DNA from: Pratylenchus scribneri
Taxonomy: Eukaryota; Nematoda; Chromadorea; Rhabditida; Pratylenchidae
NCBI GenBank assembly: GCA_030063045.1
Contig: JAQSEB010000024.1
Location: forward strand, 62,001-126,000
DNA: 64,000 nucleotides
Reading direction: 5' to 3'
Shown here: positions 22,642 through 36,000 of the stretch, one piece after another
How the letters are laid out: each line of letters starts with the position of its first letter
Position numbering within the stretch: position 1 is the stretch's first letter
Position numbers and translations under genes: made by a program
Notes under the pieces: generated by a model
What the model saw: the letters and a program-made list of their open reading frames with translations, nothing else
Databases searched by the model: none
Told to the model about the DNA's origin: nothing

Positions 22642-24960
22642 ATGGCCAATTTTGTTAGCAAATTATCTCCAAACGAATCAAAAATGACCGCCGGCCTCAA
22701 TAAACGACGTCCACGCGAAAGCTTCCCAGCAAAAATTGCCCATTTTCTTGGCGCAATTCTCCAAATTTTGCTCATCGCCCTGCCCAAGGATTTATGCCGT
22801 TGGCTTTTCATGCGTCGAAAATGTGTGGCCGGTCAGACGGTGGTGATCACGGGCGGTGCCTCCGGAATTGTTAGTGCATAATTTGGATTGAAATATTAGT
22901 CAAAAATTAAATGATTTTGGCCTCAGAGAAATTGGAAACAAAATCTCTTATCCTCATCATAGTTGATTGACTTTTCCATTTTCCCTGGGCTTCATTAAAA
23001 AATGAGTTGTATGTGTACTGTAAAAATAATTTTGGCCCTAGAAATGGGAAAATAAATTTCTTATCCTCATCATAGTAGAATCCTTATTTATCGGGAAAAG
23101 TTTTTTTTCCCAAAGTGTTGTCTTTTTGCCGAAAGACCGAATTTGCTGAAAGCTTTTAACTTTTAATGCTTGATTTTCGACACAAAAAACCTTAAAACCG
23201 AGATTCATCGATTAGCCTATAGATTATCAGAGTTTAAATCAAAACCAAAAAGTAATAAAGATCAAGCACAAAAAAGTTTTTAAGCTTTAGGCAAAAGAAT
23301 CCATGTCATATTCTATCCTATCCAATCCAAACTCCAAAGGCTTATGAATTTATCCCAGGGCAGTAATTCATAATATACGGTAATAAAAAATTTGCCTTAA
23401 GGGCCAACGCCTGGCGGAAATTTTTGCCTGCAAATTGGGCGCTCGTGTGGCCATTTTGGACGCAAATATGGATGGGGCCAACCGAGTGGTGGAGGGAATT
23501 ATGAAAGCAGGTGGTCAACAGGCACGGGCATGGCAATGTGACATTGCCGACGGGGAGAGGATGCGTCAATGTGCCGAAGAAATTCACAAATATTTTGGTG
23601 AATTTTTAGTGGTGAACATTTTTAACGGAGAAATTTTAAATTATTTTTGATAATTTTTTAAAAATATTTTTAATAAATTTTTTAATTTTAATTTTTTTTT
23701 ATAAAATTTTTAAAATTTTTTGATAAATTTTTAAAAGCATTTTTTATAAATTTTTGAAATATTTTTTATTAATTTTTATAAATATTTTTGATAAATTTTT
23801 AAAAATATTTTTGATAAATTTAAAAAAATGTATTTGATAAATTTTTAATGATAATGATAATTTTTTAAAATTTTCTGATCAATTTTTAAAAATATTTTTG
23901 ATAATTTTTTTTTAAATTTTTTGTTTAAAATTTTTGATAAATTTTTAAATATTTTAGAAATATTTTTTTTCCAAAAATTTCCATAGGTCAAGTGGACATT
24001 GTGATTTGCAATGCGGCAATCCTCTATTTTGCCTCCACACTGGAACTGAAAGATGCCGAAATTCAAAGGGCAATGAATGTGAATTTGTTGGGCACAATTA
24101 ATGTAATCAAAAAAATTATGGCGAAAAATTTTAAAAATCAAAGAACAATTATTTCTCTTGTAGTAAATTTAAAAAAATAATTTCTCTATTTTTCATAGAC
24201 CATTCGGGCATTTTTGCCACAAATGGAGGCACAAGGCCGCGGTCAAATTGTGGCAATTTCCTCAATTGCCGGCTTCTTTGGGGAAACATTTGGAATGGCA
24301 TATTGGTGTGTTTTATTCTTGAATTATTTAAGTGAAAAAATATTTGGAATCGAATTTCAAAATTTTTACAAAAACTTGAAAAATACATCAAAATTTCATT
24401 TTTATTTTTCTGTTGATGAATTTAATTGTCAAAATGAATAAAAGTTAAACATTTTTGAGTACAAACAAACGAAAATGGATTCATATTTTTTATTTTTTTA
24501 AAGCCTGTGGGAGAATTCTTTCTTAAATAATTTCTCCATTCAAAAGAATCTTCAAAGAAATTTACTCAGATTTAGCCTGAAGGAAATTTGTACTTTCTAA
24601 AATAATAATTTATTTTCCCTCATTCACATAAAAAGTCCAACCAAATTCGCGGTCCGTGGCGCGATGGAATGCCTGAGGATGGAATTACGCGACAGGGGAC
24701 TGGAGCATTGCATTCATTGCACCACAATTTGTCCATTTTTCGTCCGAACCCCAATGATTCTGAATCGAGGGATTCGGCCAATTTCAAGGTGGGGGAATTA
24801 TTTACATTTTTTATTATGAGAAGAATTAATATGGAGACATCTTCTTATTGAAAAATAATCAGTTTGTGTCCATTTAACTTGGCCATAACAAATTGTTATG
24901 AATTATATTTTTTAAAGGCTAGATTACGTTAAGAGGCCTCAGGCTTCAGAGGTCGGGTAA
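22642..24960 (+). CDS. Short-chain dehydrogenase/reductase, membrane-anchored (SDR16C/DHRS3-like)
   Basis: Classical SDR fold oxidoreductase, NAD(P) dependent; relatives oxidise retinol-type or lipid alcohols in ER or lipid-droplet membranes (inference for substrate). Exons 22642-22869, 23402-23597, 23987-24102, 24199-24305, 24636-24788, and a tentative last exon 24918-24960. A hydrophobic N-terminal stretch (about 31-50, IAHFLGAILQILLIALPKDL) precedes the cofactor motif TGGASGIG (70-77). The acidic end of strand 2 is AILDAN; the NNAG position reads CNAA (149-152). Catalytic Ser202 is in AISSIAGFFG, with Tyr215 and Lys219 in YCPTK, correct 13- and 4-residue spacings. The usual 30-60 further C-terminal residues are missing; the tentative exon adds only 14. 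Could be truncated. Confidence 0.82.
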
Positions 24961-25170
24961 AAGTCTTTAAAAAGCCCGGTTCGGCTCAAGTTATTGGCTA
25001 CAAATGCTGATTTTTTGATATGAATTTTTTCTGGAAATTCTTTTTTCTGCAAATTTCTAATAATAATAAGAATAATCTTTTAAAATTTATTTAATTCAAC
25101 AAAATGAATGAATGACAACAAAAATAACAGTAATAAAATGTATTGTCAAATCATTTCATTATAATTTCCA

Positions 25171-28100
25171 TCATTCCAATTCCATTCGGGTCAACAGCTT
25201 TTCTGCCAGTTTCTCTGCTTTATTTGCTGTAAATTAAATAATAAAAAATCAAATGAATTCTCCCTAATAAACTGACCCATTTTAATTTGATGTTTCTTCC
25301 TCTTCCGCACCGCCTTTTTCACGGCCTTTTTCATCGCCCTCCCCAATTGGACATTTCCATCGCCGATTGCAAGGGAAATTGGCGGTTGCGGCATAAATTC
25401 ATTCATAGTGGCATTCAGGTCATCCGAATCCGTTGTTGTTTTTTCCACATTTCCATCATTTTTATCCTTCTTCCCCTTCTTCTTTTTCCTCTTTCCTTCA
25501 TTTCCGAGCACAACAATTCGCTGGTCCTCCCCTTGATCCATTTCCATTCGTTCTTCTCCATCATCATTATCGTCGTTTTCTGTTTGAGGAATTGGCAATG
25601 ATGGATCGTAGGGCGTTTCAACTGCCATATGGTCTTCGGGCATTTCTGAAAATTTACTTTGTTAATTATCTGTTTTTTTATTATTAATCTTTTTTTTAAC
25701 GCATAAGCATATTTTAAATAAAATCAGAATTGTTTCCGGAATAAAAATCAGAATTATTTTCCGGAATGAAAATCAGAATTCTTTCCGGAAAGAAAATCAG
25801 AATTCTTTCCGGAAAGAAAATCAGAATTCTTTCCGGAAAGAAAATCAGAATTCTTTCCGGAATGAAAATCAGAATTCTTTCCGGAAAGAAAATCAGAATT
25901 CTTTCCGGAAAGAAAATCAGAATTCTTTCCGGAAAGAAAATCAGAATTCTTTCCGGAATGAAAATCAGAATTCTTTCCGGAATGAAAATCAGAATTCTTT
26001 CCGGAATGAAAATCAGAATTCTTTCCGGAAAGAAAATCAGAATTCTTTCCGGAATGAAAATCAGAATTCTTTCCGGAATAAAAATCAGAATTGTTTCTGG
26101 AAAGAAAATCAGAATTCTTTCCGGAATGAAAATCAGAATTCTTTCCGGAATAAAAATCAGAATTGTTTCTGGAAAGAAAATCAGAATTCTTTCCGGAATA
26201 AAAATCAGAATTGTTTCCGGAATGAAAATCGGAACAATTCTTTCCGGAATGAAAATCAGAATTGTTTCCGGAATGAAAATCGGAACAATTCTTTCCGGAA
26301 TGAAAATCAGATTTGTTTCCGGAAAGAAATAAAAAGAGGAAAACGCACCATCAATGATGACTCGAATGTCCTGGTCGAGTGCATCCAAATCGAATTCCTT
26401 TGAAAATTCAGCAACCAATTGGGTGGACAATATTTGAGAATTTCCTTCACTTTCATCCATTTTTTCCTCTTGAATTGGTGGTTCCGTATAATAGCGCAAT
26501 TTTCCACTGTTCCAATCATTCAAAACCTTAAATTGAATTTATTTAATTAAAAAAATTAATTTTTTGCCTGTTTGGCCGCTGCATTCAAATCCGGTCGACC
26601 ACCCTTCTTCAGACGGCCTAATCGACGAGAGAGCAGTGCCAAAAATTGATCGCAATCCGCGAATTCCGGAATTCCATAATGAAGCATTAACTAAAAATTT
26701 GGATATTTTTATATGAAATTTAAGTGAGGTAGAATTTTATAAATTGGCAAATTTTAATCCAAATTTTTCTAATCTATCAATTTTGATAAGCCCAAATGCC
26801 GAAATTTACTCTCTGGGTAGGCCAAAAATGTCTATATTTCTTTTATAAATATGGCTTAAATATTAATAAAATTAAAATCATATTCAAATTTAGCTGAAAG
26901 AATTAATTTTAGGGCATTAAAATCTGCATCGTGATAACTTAAAAGTACCAGAATTCGAAAAAAAATATTTTATTTATTTTTTTTTTGATCAAAAGTAAAC
27001 TCTTAAAAAATTCTAAAAATTGATTGTTGGGCTTTTTGACATTACTTTTTTAAATATAGTTTACAAAATTACCCATAAAACTCTTTATGAATTGAAATTT
27101 TTCAAATAATTAAAACTCAAAAGTTCTAAAAATTGATGGTTTTATTAAGTTTGTCATTGGCATAAGTAATCATTATTATTTAAATTTATTAATAGAATTT
27201 ATTCATTAAGTAAATTAAAACAAAAAACCAACCACTTTGACGGAACATCGTCGGAGAATGGCATTGATTGGGGTGATTGGATCGGCCAACGTTTCCACTC
27301 GGATCACATTCTTCAACGACAGTTCAATTGCATCCAATTGCCCCTTGGGAGCCAGAACAACGCCGGGCGAGTCGATCAGTCGAATGTGCTTGTCCAACTC
27401 AATTTCTTGCATTTGCCTAGAATTTTTGAAATATTTTCTGATTCAAATATAGTATATTGACTAGTTAAATGTAAAATGAGTGTTCTCAGCTTATGGATTG
27501 AAATTTAGAAAAATTTTTGAATTTTTTAGTCAAATTAAAGCTCAATCGATAGGTTTATAGTCTGGGCTGGGGTTAGGCTGGCTAGAGATAGAGACTAAAG
27601 AACATTTTACCAAAATTTTTTGAAAATTCTGGTAAAAAATTTTTGAAAATTCTATTTAAAAATTTTTTGAAAACTATTAAAATATTTTTGAAAATTTTAA
27701 TAAAATTTTTTTGAAAATTCTATTTAAAAATTTTTTGAAAACTATTAAAATATTTTTGAAAATTTTAATAAAATTTTTTTGAAAATTCTATTTAAAAATT
27801 TTTTGAAAGTTCTATTAAAATTAAAATATTTTTGAAAATTCTAATAAAATTTTTTTGAAAATTCTATTTAAAAATTTCTGTAAATTCTATTTAAAAATTT
27901 TTTGAAAATTCTATTAAACATTTTTGAAAATTCTAATTAAACATTTTTTAAAAATTCTATTAAAAATTTTTGGAAATTATAATAAAAATTTTTTGAAAAT
28001 TCTATTAAACATTTTTGAAAATTCTAATTAAACATTTTTTAAAAATTCTATTAAAAATTTTTGGGAATTATAATAAAAATTTTTTGAAAATTCTATTACA

Positions 28101-30617
28101 AAATTTTTAAAAAACCTATATTAAAAAATTGTTTGAAAAATCCATTTAAAAAGTTTTTATACATTATACTATATACCGTATCTGTATAATATTCTAGAGG
28201 AAATAGAGTAATCAGTAATCCAAGTCAAAAAACTTCACCAGAAATGCGCTAATATTTGCAAAAAAAATTACAAAAATTTTTGTCACAAACTTTGTCAATC
28301 CCGGAGTGGCCCCAGTCTGGCAAGCCCGCTTCCTCTTCAAACTGTTTATTACGCTGCTTTTGCCCACATTCGGGAAGCCGACCACACCAACACGAATGGA
28401 CGTTTTGATTTCCTTATTTCGGCAATAATTGGCCAACAGTTTCATCACCAATTCCGCACCAATGCATTTGGCCGACAATTGGGAATTCATCAAATTTGAA
28501 TAGGAGAAACGACCCTAAAAAATTATAATTTATTTGAATAGAAAATATCTAAATTGAAGAGAAGCACTGAAAATATCGAAAAAAAGACGAAAGTTTCTAA
28601 CGGCGTAGTCTCATAATTTTCGATCGATATATCTTGTCAAGATGCATTATTTGATTAGGTTTTTGTTTCTGTTTAGTTTAACCAAATGTAGTTTATAGTT
28701 TTTGTACCGTAAAAATAAAATGGCCTAACAATTTTGAACTGAAAACCATAATTGGTTATGTAGTTTCGAACATAGAATGGAAAAAACTGGTTTAAATGGT
28801 TTAAAACTTAAAAAACCAATATTGGCTTAAATAGTTTTGAACGAAAACCAAAATTGGTTTAAGTCGTTTAAACAGAAATGAGAACCGGTTTAAACGGTTT
28901 AAAACCTAAAAACCAACATCTGTTTAAACTGTTTTGAACCGAAAATAATAAAATTAAACCATTATACTTATTTTAGCATTTTATTACTCAATCTTTGGCA
29001 AATTTCAATGCTTTTTGAAAAATTAGATTCCGAAAACATTAATTATTGACTAACCAATTTCTGGCTCTGCTCTTGTGTGGATGCTTTGAATGCGATTGTT
29101 GGGAATTGTTGACGCAAATGGGCCAGCCATTTTAGCAAATTCTCTTTTGGAACCAAATCAATTTTGTTCAACAGCAAAACCAGCCGTTTTCCACTATCAA
29201 TCACCAATTGTTCAATTTGGGCACTTCTACTTCCGAGAGGGTCGCGCGCATCCAAAACCTTAAGAAAAATAGTTTACAATATTCAATTATTCATATTAAT
29301 GAAAATTTAGGAAATTGAGACAATTTCCACGGAATTGGCTTAATGCTGGTGCTGGGCTAGCTAATTTTGAAAATTTCGGCTACTAGGCTTCGTATAGACT
29401 TGAGAATAGGCTTTTTCGACTCAGTAAGTCGATCTAGTATAAGAAATTTCAATTTCAGTACGGTATAAACTTGTTTCGAAAAGCTAAACCGTTGTTTAAA
29501 CCCAAACCGGTTTCGGTTTCCTAACTTTTGCCTAGGCCTTATTTCGGGTCTGAAATTAAAAATTCGTAGACTAAATTGACTATGCCGAGTCGAATGAGCT
29601 TATTCTTAAGTTTCTAAGAACCCTAAAAGTCGCGATTTTTAAAATGGCTAGCCAAGCATCTAGCCATTTCTGTGAAAAATGTTCAATTTTCGAAATTGTC
29701 TGTAGCATTTATACTTGAGATTGATGATTAGACCCTATTAAACCTTATACTAATCAATAGAGCTCATCGGAATGCGTCGATTGATGTAAAATTTGTCATG
29801 GTTTGGGTCAAACTTTAATGGGTATTAAACCGCCTAAACCACATTCGGTTTTTGGTTCATATCTCTTTTGTTTTTGATCTAACCTCGATAATCTATAGGT
29901 CAATCGATTCGCCGTGATGAGCTCTATCGAATGGTATAAGGTTTATATGGCATAAGATTAATCACTAAAAAATTATTGGCAAAAAACCTCAAGTATGATG
30001 TCGGCCCCTTCAATGGTTCGACGCACTTCATTTGCATAAGTTTTCACTGTTTTGGCATTTGTTTTCGTTGCTGTCTCATCGGCAATCTTTTCTGGGAGCG
30101 CTTCCAACAAATATTGATTTTCCGTGAATTTTTCCTTACAAAATTATTTAAAAATTTAATTAAAAAACCCTAAAAAACCTCCTCAATGGCTGCCCTTTTG
30201 GCCAATTTCTCCATGGAATCACCTGGATTTGTATTTTTCCTTTTCTTATTCTCCTTCTTCGTCAATTTTTGTTGAACTTTCTTCTGGACTTTCTCCTCTC
30301 GGATTTCTTCACGTTTTTTCTCCGCTTCCAACAACAATTCCTCCTTGAATGGACATTTATTCGGCACCGAAATTGGCTTATCCCCTTTCTTCTTTTTGGC
30401 TGAATCTATAAATTTATATGAGCCATTTTTAATGATAAAAAATCAAGCAAAAACCTTTAGCCAGTTTCTTCAGCTTTTTTGAATGTTCCTTCACTTTTTT
30501 CTGAATTTTGAACTTCTTTTTGCAGGTCAAACGCTTGCTTGGTTTTTCTGAAATTATTAAGCACAATTAGTAAACAATTTTGAGTGTGATGCACTTACTT
30601 AAACAGTATTTAGCCAT
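25171..30617 (-). CDS. nst-1: Nucleostemin / GNL3-type nucleolar GTPase
   Basis: Circularly permuted YlqF/YawG GTPase of the nucleolus needed for 60S ribosome maturation and growth. Exons: 30599-30617, 30455-30547, 30179-30405, 29988-30134, 29055-29258, 28291-28514, 27233-27416, 26568-26690, 26349-26526, 25277-25645, 25171-25226; 1824 nt, 607 aa. The basic N-terminus [20 protein letters not shown] is near-invariant. Then come the coiled [13 protein letters not shown] region, [13 protein letters not shown] (G4, 193-196), ASTQEQ (G5), GFPNVGKS (G1, 276-283) and DSPG (G3, 320-323). The order G4-G5-G1-G3 is the permuted signature. The [19 protein letters not shown] block and [17 protein letters not shown] follow, then acidic and basic nucleolar tails. 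The intron after 26568 starts with GC. Satellite B fills another intron. Confidence 0.96.
25730..26335. repeat. Satellite B (TTCCGGAA), array 1, in nst-1 intron
   Basis: About 25 units of 24 bp (some 27 bp) built on TTCCGGAAAGAAAATCAG followed by AATTCT. Each unit holds two palindromes, TTCCGGAA and AGAATTCT. Because units are multiples of three and lack stops in some frames, long artificial open frames appear on both strands. Opposite orientation to the arrays at 36350 and 38985. Confidence 0.95.
26567..26568 (-). promoter_or_regulatory. GC donor splice site (nst-1)
   Basis: Exon ends AAACAG and the intron opens GCAAAA; no GT donor occurs between here and the next exon, whose frame (VLNDWN) fits family alignment exactly. 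Confidence 0.75.
27600..28150. repeat. AT-rich tandem repeat in nst-1 intron
   Basis: About 20 irregular units of 25-30 bp around TTTTTGAAAATTCTATTTAA. Includes a near-perfect duplicated block of about 66 bp at 27650-27790. Non-coding. Confidence 0.8.
29725..29970. mobile_element. Foldback element, type A fragment (nst-1 intron)
   Basis: Inverted halves around AACCGCCTAAACC: the left has CTTATACTAATCAATAGAGCTCAT and CGATTGATG; the right has CGATTCG, ATGAGCTCTATCGAATGG and TATAAGG. Matches the core of the foldback family; outer ends are decayed. Confidence 0.55.
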
Positions 30618-31371
30618 CGCTGTCTTTTGATTGTTTTAAAATATTCAAATCAAATAAACTCTCAAATTAATCAATCTGGAAGAATAAAATAATTAATTAT
30701 AAATAAATATGAATAACTGGAAACTGGTTTAAAACCGAAATTTTGGAGAGATCAAATAAAGCGGAGACTGGAGAATAAATAGATAATTACCCTTATGTTT
30801 AGGAAGAAGTGAAAATGGTTTAAAGTTTAATAAAAATCCGCATTTTTCAAGGTGGATTCCGTTTATGTCGATCGAAAGATGCGCAACCCAAATTGTGGAC
30901 GCTGTGCTCAAGGAGAAAGTGCTCGCCTTTATGCCTCCTTGGCTCAGTTTGTTAACCGCGGTTAATAGGTACTGATCTTCGGAAATATTAAATAAACCTT
31001 TAATAGGGAAGGATTAATTCCATAAAATCCAATATATTCTCCAACACCGAAAAAAATTGTTTTTAGTGTAATTTTATGCGTTTAACCGAAAAAGTTTAAG
31101 TTTTAAATTAAACTATGTTTTTTTTTTGTTGGTTTAACATTTATAAATCTATGGTTTTGAAACCCGTTTATAGGTTTTTTTTTCTAACATATCATGTCCG
31201 AAGATATCATCGTTCGTTAACATTGATTTTTTGGTTTAATTCAATCTTTGTAAAAATTGATGAAAACCCAGTTTGGATGAAATGTATTAAAACTTATGAC
31301 ATTTTTCGGTAAAACAAAACCGTCCGTCAGCATTATAAAGCACCGTTTTTTTTAGCTTTTTATCGCTGAAT
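30618..31371. other. Shared upstream region of nst-1 and TMEM254-like gene
   Basis: Head-to-head interval of 754 bp, AT-rich. Contains the palindrome TTAACCGCGGTTAA at 30952-30965. No gene seen. Confidence 0.5.
30952..30965. promoter_or_regulatory. 14-bp perfect palindrome in a divergent promoter
   Basis: TTAACCGCGGTTAA stands out in AT-rich sequence midway between two divergent genes. It could be a dimeric transcription-factor site; the factor is unknown. Confidence 0.3.
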
Positions 31372-32369
31372 ATGCAAAGAATTGCCCGGGACTTTATCAA
31401 TTGTCGATATGAAGAATTGGGCGAGGAGGAAAGGATGAACAACAGCGAAGAAAATGGAGTGGAAAATAAGAAAATGAATGAGGAAAAATTGGCGAAGGAT
31501 CCCTCGCCGACAAATGGACCAATAATGGAAAATGGCGGCGGATTGAAGGGGAAAAGTCTACGAGAATTGGGCCAAATGGCAATGCGCGACTATTTTAAAC
31601 TGGCCCACCCTATTTGGTGGGCTTTGATTCCGCCGGCAATGTTACTTACATTTGTAAGTAAAAATCAATCATTTAATTTCATAAAAATTGTATTTTGTGT
31701 TTTTATTAACATTTTATTGTGCAAAACACACAAATACATTTTAAAAGAAAAAACACAAATAAAAACACATTTTAAAAGAAAAAAACACAAACACATTTTA
31801 GAAGAAAAACTAAAAAAGATTTTAAAAGAAAAACCAAAACACATTTTAAAAGAAAAACCAAAACACATTTTTTAAAAGAAAAAACACAAAAAACATTTAA
31901 AAAAAGGCACAAAAACGGATTAAAAAACGAAAACATATTTTAGGGCAAGTGCAAAATACTTTTTAGGGTAGGGTAAATTATAGGAACACAATTTTTAGGA
32001 CAAAAGCAAAACAAAAAAAAATGAAAAATACATAATGGATTTCAGATGACCTCCTACAATCCTGAACTCGTCAATGTACCATGGCTTTCTCTGCTCGGTC
32101 AATTTGCTTACAAAATGGGTAAAGATGCAATTTTTGCAAATTTATATTCACTCAACATTCCAATTAAAGGCACCGAACATCCCAAAATTATGCTTTGGAT
32201 CAACATTTTTGCCTGGGCCACCCATTTGTTCGAGGCAATTTGCGCACTTTACCTCGTCGATTCCCTCCGATTGTCCCATAAATGTGCATTCTTTTGGTTT
32301 GCCCAAACTTTTGCCCTGGGTTTCCCTTCACTTCAAATGTTGCTCAAATTCCAACGAAAAAATGGATGA
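31372..32369 (+). CDS. TMEM254-like membrane protein (DUF4499)
   Basis: Exons 31372-31653 and 32046-32369; 606 nt, 201 aa. The N-terminal 70 residues are acidic and Asn-rich (EELGEEERMNNSEENG) and look disordered. The C-terminal half resembles TMEM254: a hydrophobic segment HPIWWALIPPAMLLTF, then MLWINIFAWATHLFEAICAL, and a final segment FFWFAQTFALGFPSLQMLL followed by KFQRKNG. That gives three probable membrane segments with a basic tail. Function of TMEM254 is not known to me. A TTTTTTTTAG acceptor-like tract 17 bp before the ATG could be a spliced-leader site. The single intron is low-complexity ACATTTTAAAAGAAAAA repeats. Confidence 0.75.
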
Positions 32370-33017
32370 AATTGACTGAGAGAAAAACAGAACAGAAATT
32401 CTTAGCATTTTTTCCATCTTTTTGTTATTCCAATTAGGTTTCATTTTTCCATCGATTCAAAAATGCAATATTCTATTTTCTTAGTTTAAGGCTAAAAGCA
32501 ATAATCTTCAATTACAAATTCCAATAATCCTTCGGAATTGTGGTCCGGAAAATATTTAATTTCCCAAAATTTTTATGGAAAATTTTCTGGTCTCAGAACA
32601 AAATGAATCATCCTTTTCATATCTGGTCAATTTTGCAATTTACTGATGACTTAAAAGAAAAAGCAAAGGGGATTTCAAATAAAATAACCATATTTTTGGG
32701 AACAAAATATAAAACCTAATTAAAAAGGCTGAATTAAAGCTTGATTAAAATTAAACAGGCTGAATTATTCTTAATTAAAACAGGCGAAATTAAAATTTGG
32801 ACCGCAATTACGAAGGATGAACAAATTTCCATTCTTTTTTTTACATTTTCCAACCAATTTATTTTCGTACAAATTGTTCTTCTCCATAAACAAAATTCCC
32901 ATTTTTCTGCCATACATAATCAATTATTTTAATTTCCATTTTTTATTCAATTCATTGAAATTATTTTTAATAAATGTATAAAAATGATTGAAATAAAATG
33001 ATAAAAAAAATCAAAAA
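32370..33017. other. Convergent 3' region between TMEM254-like gene and KDM8
   Basis: AT-rich, with AATAAA-type signals for both genes around 32960-33000. No further gene seen. Confidence 0.5.
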
Positions 33018-36000
33018 TTATTCGTCTTTATTTTCTTCCATTTCACCGCCTTCTTGGCCAATTATTCTTTTGCTTGGGCCAAACCAAATTGAGACGGAAA
33101 TACTCGGTTCAAGGGCTGAAAATATTTTTGAATTTTGTAAATTTTCTTGCCAATTTAACCTCTAACATGATGAAACCACCCGCGTGGAATGAACAAACAT
33201 TCGCCGGGGCCAACCACAAAATCATGGTATTGAACTTGGCCATATTGGGGGAAATTTTCCAGGTCCGGGTGTTCCACATCGACCTTTAGAAATTATTATT
33301 TGATTTGAATTATATTTTATTTTTAATTAATTAATAATTATTTTTATTTTCATTTTTATGGGTTTTTTTTTTGCCAATTTTGTGATAAAAATATCAAATA
33401 ATTTTTTTATTAAATTTTATTATATTTAAATTTTTTTATGGGATTTAATTTAAATTTTTTGCCATTTTTGGTAAAAAATTTCTCAGGACCTGACTGGTAT
33501 TTTGACGCATCAAATCGTCGAAAAGATAAAGTCGATCCCGTTCCATCGGTGAAATTAAACGAAAAAATTTTCGGCCTCGAATTTGACAGAACATATTATG
33601 CCGAGGGTCAGTGTGCAGAGGAGAAACTTAAAAAGAAAAATATATTTACTAATTTAATTAATTTTGGCTTTAAATTGCATTTTAAAATTTTTTAAATGAG
33701 AAAATCAAATATAAAAATTTAAAAAAAAATTAATTATTTAATTAATTTAATTTTAGCTAAGTTAATTAGCATTTTTTAAAGAATTTTTAGTACAGAAAAA
33801 TTCAAATATTTTAAAAAATAAATTATAAAACCTGTTCCAGCCGGTCCAATGAACATATTCAAAGTGAATTCCTCCTCTTCTTTTTCATCATTTTGACCAA
33901 TTTCTTCGCATTTTTCTCGTTCACTTTGTCCAAATGCGCAATAGTCCGGAATTGGAATGTCAGCAAGCAATTCGGGCACTTGGTCAAGCAATCGATGTTG
34001 GGCCAAATAGCCACGGGGTTTGGCAACGGGCGCGGGTGTGGGCTGCAAAATTGGAAAATTTGTTAATTCGTAAATATTTGAATATTTCAATTTTATTTTT
34101 TTATTAATTAAAAATTGTTCAATTTTATAAAATGGGTAAGAAATGGATGTTTTAGAATTTTTTTTTACAAAAATAATATTAATAAATATTTAATTTTATT
34201 TGATTTTTTCTAATTAAAAATGGATAAAATTAATTATTAATTAAAAATTTTTAAAATCCACTTCGCCTCCATTCTCCTCGGGAAACACATATTCGACCAA
34301 ATATTGATGGAATGGCATCAATTCTTGGCGCCAATCCTCATCCGTATATTTGCTGCCCAATTCGATGGGAACGAGTCGATGGCCACAAATTCCATTCAAA
34401 TATGAAAAACTGAAAAATTTATTTTAAATTATTTAACCCAATTTTCTAAAAATTTTTGGATATTATTTTTAAAAAATATTTTTTGGTAAAAAAACTATAA
34501 AAATATTTTAATTTTTGTGTTTTTCCGACTTTATTTTTAGAAAAAAAAACGTTTTATTTTGAAAATATTTTAGCGAAATTTTAGCAATAAAAATAAATTA
34601 GCTGAGCTGCGCAGATTTTTGATCCAATACAAAAAAAAACAGGAATTTTGGAAGTTGCGTTTTACAAATTAAAAAATTGAAGCGTGTTTCAGGAAAGAAA
34701 AGGGAGAAGAAAAGAAGCGTTTTGAATGGAATATAAAATCAAAGCAAAATGATTGGATTTTTGTGGAAAAGGAAAAATAGAAGTTGGAAATTAGCGGCGA
34801 CAAAAATGCGAAATAATACAAATTATTAAGATTTATTACATGGAAAAAACTTGTTGAAATATTGCTTAAGAAATTAATTCATAATAAATATTAATTTCAG
34901 AAAAAATGCAATTTTTCCATGCAAAAAAATATAAAAAAATATTAGAAATAATTAAAAATAATTAAAAATAGTGTGAAAAATGTTGTTTCGGTTCGGCCGC
35001 GCCCACCCTCCACCCCTTTTCGCTATTCATCCGTAAGTCGTTGGTGAATCCCGGTCAAACGAATGTCCAAAACGCCACAATTTGTTGGGGAAATTGCATA
35101 ACTGGAAATTAAAAAAAAGATTTATATTTTATTTGTGGATTTTTACTATTAAAATGGTCAAAAAAATTCAAATATTTTTCATTTTTAACTATTAAAAAAA
35201 ATTAAAAAAACTCACTCGATGCCCTTTTGTTTGAGGTATTGAATGAGCCGAGCGCGAATGATCGACGGTTGACCCGTTGTTTTGCCATAACCAGTGATGG
35301 CATGCAATTTCCGATAATTGGGATGTTTTTCTGCAAAAAATTTTTTAATGGAAAATATTTTGAAAAATTAAAAAAAATTAATAGAATAAAATTTAAAATA
35401 TTTTTTATTTTTACTATAAAAATTATTTTAAATTTTTTAAAAGATCTAAAAAATTTAATCGAATAAAATTATATTATTTATTTTTATTATAAAAATTATT
35501 TTAAATTTTTTAAAAATATTTAAAAAAATTAAAATTTAATAGAATAAAATTAAATTAAAAATATTCATTTCTATTATAAAAATTATTTTGAACTCACCAC
35601 GGCACAAATCAATTTTGTATTTGATCAGTTCCAATGCCCTTTCTGCGCCCATATCGTGCAAATCCAAGTACACATCGTTGTGTGAATTCCAGGCACGGAT
35701 TCGATCGCATTGTGACTCCAGCCAACGCTTTTCCTCAACAAGTGAACGAGCCTTTAATTGAATAAAAATATATTTAAAAATATTGTTCTGATCACCTTGC
35801 TGGCAAAATGGGCACGGATGGCGCCATCACGACTACTTATTGAATTCGCTTTTGCCATATAAAATTTGCGTTCTTCTTCGATTCGGGCCAAATCTTTGGC
35901 TATTTCGTCGATTTCCTCCACTCTTTGAAACCAATTCTCGGGCATCTATGTGAAAAGAATTTTTAAAGATTAAAGATAAATAAATTTGAAATTTTCAAAA

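Noticed and set aside
25714..26523. 269-codon open frame rich in ILIFIPERI repeats, and similar long frames at 36326-36797 and 38960-39511
   Set aside because: They are translations of satellite B. The 24/27-bp unit keeps many frames open on both strands; the real nst-1, CUE-SMR and KDM8 exons flank the arrays.
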